A stretch of DNA of 6,098 nt, taken from positions 1-6,098 of the forward strand of contig NZ_AEPF01000119.1 of NCBI RefSeq assembly GCF_000193735.1, in the 5' to 3' direction. A program made the translations under genes and the position numbers. Shown piece by piece: positions 4,480 to 6,098 of the stretch (position 1 is the stretch's first letter; the number at the start of each line of letters is the position of its first letter). Origin of the DNA: Neisseria sicca 4320. GTDB lineage: Bacteria > Pseudomonadota > Gammaproteobacteria > Burkholderiales > Neisseriaceae. A model generated the notes under the pieces. The model searched no databases. It was not told where the DNA came from and saw only the letters and a program-made list of their open reading frames with translations.

Positions 4480-4890
4480 ACAATTTGATCTTTAACAGTT
4501 TGGAACGAAGCAACCGCCCTTCGGAGTTATTTCGGCTTAAAAAGTCCGAAACAACAGGCGTAGAAAAGGCGTTTGAGCCTTTGGGTAAATCGGATAAACG
4601 GTTGCGGGCAGCATTCAACCTGCCAAAAAAATGCCGCACATCCGGGTAGCCTGATGAGAGGGTCCGGTAACAGGCGGCAAGTTGGACGTATTTTTAATCG
4701 GGACGTAATCCCGATGCAGCAGCGATAATCTGCGGACAAGCTGCAAACTACATATTGATTTTTCTTTTCCCCGCCGTGAGCGGGTATTTATCGGATAAAT
4801 CCGGATAGGGCGTATGCCCAAATGTTCAGACGGCTCTACCCGTCTTTAAACATGTATCCAAATCCAAGCCCACTTCTTGCACAAGTGGGT
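4480..4890 (+). ncRNA. Gene-free, hairpin-rich stretch; possible structured RNA
   Basis: The stretch from 4310 to 4956 has no convincing gene; the minus-strand ORFs across it show no motifs. From 4530 on hairpins follow one another: TTTCGG/CCGAAA (4530-4551), GCCTG/CAGGC (4649-4675), ATCGGGA/TCCCGAT with a 5-base loop (4697-4715), CCCGC/GCGGG (4770-4784), ATTTATC/GATAAAT (4786-4800), GGGC/GCCC (4808-4819), AGACGG/CCGTCT (4828-4845) and CCCACTT/AAGTGGG (4869-4889). The last two are followed by T-rich runs and could terminate a plus-strand transcript of roughly 370-410 bases. I recognise no RNA family (tmRNA, RNase P, 6S and known riboswitches do not fit). A degenerate remnant of a mobile element is the main alternative. 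Confidence 0.35.
4825..4847 (+). terminator. DUS-containing terminator-like hairpin
   Basis: TTCAGACGGC (4825-4834) is the 10-mer DUS core read on the minus strand. Its AGACGG pairs with CCGTCT (4840-4845) over a 6-base loop, and TT then AAA follows. A short stem with few T residues, so only a modest terminator. Confidence 0.45.
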
Positions 4891-4898
4891 TTCCGTTT
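4869..4898 (+). terminator. Terminator-like hairpin upstream of the small-gene cassette
   Basis: CCCACTT (4869-4875) pairs with AAGTGGG (4883-4889) over a 7-base loop and is followed by TTTCCGTTT. It separates the gene-free stretch from the ORF starting at 4957. Confidence 0.5.
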
Positions 4899-4956
4899 GG
4901 GTTCATCCGAGTTTATTATTTCAGATAGTTTATTATTATAGTTCAAAGGTGAGGTT

Positions 4957-5082
4957 ATGACAAATATGACAAAGGATGAAATTAAAACCCTGCAAATCAA
5001 AGCAGCAGAAATCAGTGATCATTTTGAAAAACGCTCGGCGGTTTATGTGCGCTCGGGACAGGAAATTTATGAAAGATATTGA
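4957..5082 (+). CDS. Small ORF of unknown function (41 aa), possibly a truncated gene
   Basis: ATG 4957 has a good ribosome binding site (AAGGTGAGG just upstream) and begins MTNMTKDEIKTLQIKAAEIS, a predicted amphipathic helix, and ends SGQEIYERY. No family recognised. The strong start signals argue it is translated. Its last 14 bases overlap the start of the next gene (ATG 5069), so it could be a leader that couples translation, or the N-terminal stub of a longer protein cut off by deletion or frameshift. It begins the apparent operon 4957-5694. Confidence 0.55.
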   Translation: MTNMTKDEIKTLQIKAAEISDHFEKRSAVYVRSGQEIYERY

Positions 5083-5353
5083 AATATGTATCTTAATGAA
5101 CTTGGCTGAGGATATTTGTGAGTTCTTGGAATTGCGAGCTGGTTCATACATTATCCCTCATCCAGAGTTTTATTTTCTACGTCATGATGATCCTGAAATC
5201 TGTTACGCTGAAGCAGATATTGCTAAGAAATATCAAGAACAATTTGGATTGTATTTAACGAAAGGTCAATTTGGATTAGAAGCAGGTTTTGATATTGCTG
5301 AGATAGCGAAGCAATTTAAGGAGCAGTTTTCGGGATTTATTCAGGAAAGATGA
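5069..5353 (+). CDS. Hypothetical small acidic protein, possible immunity protein
   Basis: A 94-residue protein from ATG 5069, supported by AGGA just upstream; a longer reading from 4976 would overlap the preceding ORF out of frame and is not preferred. No signal peptide or membrane segment. It is rich in Glu, Asp and aromatic residues (SYIIPHPEFYFLRHDDPEIC) and contains an internal near-repeat, IAKKYQEQFGL (51-61) and IAKQFKEQFSG (79-89), both probably helical. No family recognised. Small acidic soluble proteins encoded in AT-rich cassettes next to mobile DNA are often immunity proteins of polymorphic toxins such as the neisserial Maf or TpsA systems, but that is only contextual. It overlaps the next gene by four bases (ATGA). 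Confidence 0.72.
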   Translation: MKDIEICILMNLAEDICEFLELRAGSYIIPHPEFYFLRHDDPEICYAEADIAKKYQEQFGLYLTKGQFGLEAGFDIAEIAKQFKEQFSGFIQER

Positions 5354-5694
5354 AAACGATGTCTTTTATTCTTAATTGGTTTTTTGATGATTATGGATTT
5401 CCTAGCGTTTGGGGATGGGTATTCCTTTTTATTAGTTTATTAATTTTTGCAGCTAACTACATTTATTTTATATGCAATTGGAAAGGTAGTGAACTTCCAA
5501 GATTTATAGCTTGCGTAGCATTCTTCCTGTATTTACTCCTATTTGGATTTGTTTCAAAAGTAAACCCATATAAATATATCCCCCTCAGTGGAACTGCTAT
5601 TCAAAAAGAAAATATGCAAAGATGTACAGTTGGGAAAACCATTACACTTGGAAACATCGAGGATATTATGTTTGATTGCAAAAACATGATTTGA
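5350..5694 (+). CDS. Hypothetical membrane protein with two transmembrane segments
   Basis: A 114-residue protein starting at ATG 5350 within the stop of the preceding gene (ATGA), which indicates translational coupling; ATG 5359 is a possible alternative. Two hydrophobic segments, about residues 20-42 and 50-69, are joined by a short loop with Lys45 and Arg51, followed by a soluble tail of about 45 residues with two cysteines (92 and 110). No family recognised. Coupled with a small soluble partner, it could be a second component of an immunity or stress function in the inner membrane. It is markedly AT-rich, as is its partner, which suggests joint acquisition. Confidence 0.75.
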   Translation: MKTMSFILNWFFDDYGFPSVWGWVFLFISLLIFAANYIYFICNWKGSELPRFIACVAFFLYLLLFGFVSKVNPYKYIPLSGTAIQKENMQRCTVGKTITLGNIEDIMFDCKNMI

Positions 5695-5737
5695 AAATGG
5701 AACTTAAGTCCATAACAAAATAAGTAAGGTTAATTTC

Positions 5738-5763
5738 AGGCCGTTAGAAGTTTCAGACGACCT
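5738..5763. terminator. DUS inverted pair with one degenerate arm
   Basis: AGGCCGTTAGAA (5738-5749) is two bases from AG-DUS, and TTCAGACGACCT (5752-5763) is an exact AG-mucDUS in the opposite direction. The pairing is imperfect. It lies between the membrane protein gene and the insertion sequence and may be a weakened terminator. Confidence 0.6.
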
Positions 5764-5787
5764 TGGATTCGGATTTCAAGTGCAACA

Positions 5788-6098
5788 CTATGGTACCAGT
5801 GGTTGGAACAGATTCAAGAATAAAACACTTGGCGTTTCGTAGCCAAGTGTTTTTCTTGGCCGGTGGTTCAATTCATCTTGAACCCTGCGTATCTCCCGAT
5901 TACCGATGTTTCGGAAATCGGTTTGTTTGGGGAAATATTGTCGGATGAGTCCGTTGGTGTTCTCATTCAGCCCTTTTTCCCAAGAATGGTAGGGGCGGCA
6001 AAAATAAGTCTCCGCTTTCAATGCTTTGGCTATTTTGGTGTGTTGGTAAAATTCTTTGCCATTGTCCATGGTGATGGTGTGCACTCTGACTTTATGTA
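5788..6098 (-). CDS. IS30-family transposase, C-terminal part (partial at window edge)
   Basis: About 102 C-terminal residues of a DDE transposase, ending at TAG 5788; the frame stays open to the window edge. The block VHTITMDNGKEF holds the second catalytic Asp and NENTNGLIRQYFPK the catalytic Glu, with exactly 33 residues between them, the DD(33)E signature of IS30. RRVQDELNHRPRKTLGYETP is the usual C-terminal block, and the sequence closely resembles what I remember of IS1655 in Neisseria. No frameshift is visible in this part. Near the 3' end the codons form a 12-bp stem (5822-5853). The rve fold catalyses cut-and-paste or circle-based transposition. Confidence 0.93.
   Translation of the reverse strand, partial: HKVRVHTITMDNGKEFYQHTKIAKALKAETYFCRPYHSWEKGLNENTNGLIRQYFPKQTDFRNIGNREIRRVQDELNHRPRKTLGYETPSVLFLNLFQPLVP
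5822..5853. terminator. Perfect hairpin inside the transposase 3' coding end
   Basis: AAAACACTTGGC (5822-5833) and GCCAAGTGTTTT (5842-5853) form a 12-bp stem with an 8-base loop, with T-rich flanks on both strands. It overlaps codons for KTLGYETPSVLF. It could act as an internal terminator guarding against transcription entering from either side. Confidence 0.6.

Larger units (their letters stand above)
5771..6098 (-). mobile_element. IS30-family insertion sequence (IS1655-like), 3' part
   Basis: The transposase reading frame runs off the right edge of the window, so only the 3' end of the element is present. The terminal inverted repeat should lie just beyond the transposase stop, near 5771-5787 (the sequence there includes TTTCAAGTGCAACAC), but without the other end the exact border and target duplication cannot be fixed. 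Confidence 0.75.

Noticed and set aside
4651..4680. CTGATGAG followed by GGTAAC, resembling a hammerhead ribozyme core
   Set aside because: The required GAAA after stem II is absent and stems I and III cannot be drawn, so the match to CUGANGA is by chance.
4433..4821. Three overlapping minus-strand ORFs of about 70 codons
   Set aside because: They overlap each other in different frames, show no motifs or ribosome binding sites, and coincide with stacked hairpins.
4976..5068. Longer start for the 94-aa protein giving 125 residues
   Set aside because: The added part is Lys/Arg-rich and out of frame with the better supported ORF at 4957-5082; ATG 5069 has its own ribosome binding site.

Overview
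The window looks like an accessory region of a Neisseria chromosome. The clearest marker is the neisserial DNA uptake sequence (DUS). The AG-mucDUS form, AGGTCGTCTGAA, appears as a single copy and as inverted pairs, and copies carrying the GCCGTCTGAA core also occur. From memory, AG-mucDUS is the dialect of the N. mucosa/N. sicca group, so a commensal Neisseria is more likely than the meningococcus or gonococcus. The last 300 bases are the 3' end of an IS30-family (IS1655-like) transposase, an element familiar from Neisseria. Several blocks (the repressor, the two small genes near 5.1-5.7 kb and the first 280 bases) are far more AT-rich than a typical Neisseria gene, which fits horizontal acquisition.

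Layout. 1-285: AT-rich DNA with about fifteen copies of a TTAGATT-like heptamer spaced at 10-11 bp or multiples of it, running up to the start codon of a small helix-turn-helix protein gene (286-633, +). 669-696: DUS hairpin terminator. 715-1223 (-): complete yefM-yoeB toxin-antitoxin operon with TGTACA operator cores upstream. 1251-1730: no convincing gene, but operator repeats, a perfect DnaA-box consensus, a 14-bp GC palindrome and a strong intrinsic terminator. 1731-2723 (-): a phage-type early operon, a Cro/YdaS-like repressor followed by an O-like replication protein gene broken by an in-frame TAG. 2844-3446 (+): divergent CI/LexA-like repressor whose expected catalytic serine appears to be aspartate. 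3515-3546: DUS hairpin. 3564-4192 (-): PIN-domain toxin with a Phd/YefM-type antitoxin. 4265-4306: DUS hairpin with a perfect 20-bp stem. 4310-4956: no gene, but many consecutive hairpins and terminator-like structures. 4957-5694 (+): three small overlapping ORFs of unknown function. 5788-6098 (-): transposase end.

How it fits together. The repressor, Cro-like protein and replication gene form the lysogeny/replication switch of a temperate phage, a phage-plasmid or a phage-derived satellite. The intact terminator directly after the replication gene, with no helicase loader, and the amber codon suggest a compact or decayed replicon. Toxin-antitoxin modules lie on both sides and could stabilise the island. 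The phased repeat array plus HTH gene resembles the layout of an autoregulated plasmid stability or partition locus, but no ParA or other partner is visible here. The 4957-5694 cassette has the form of small effector/immunity genes, but no family was recognised.
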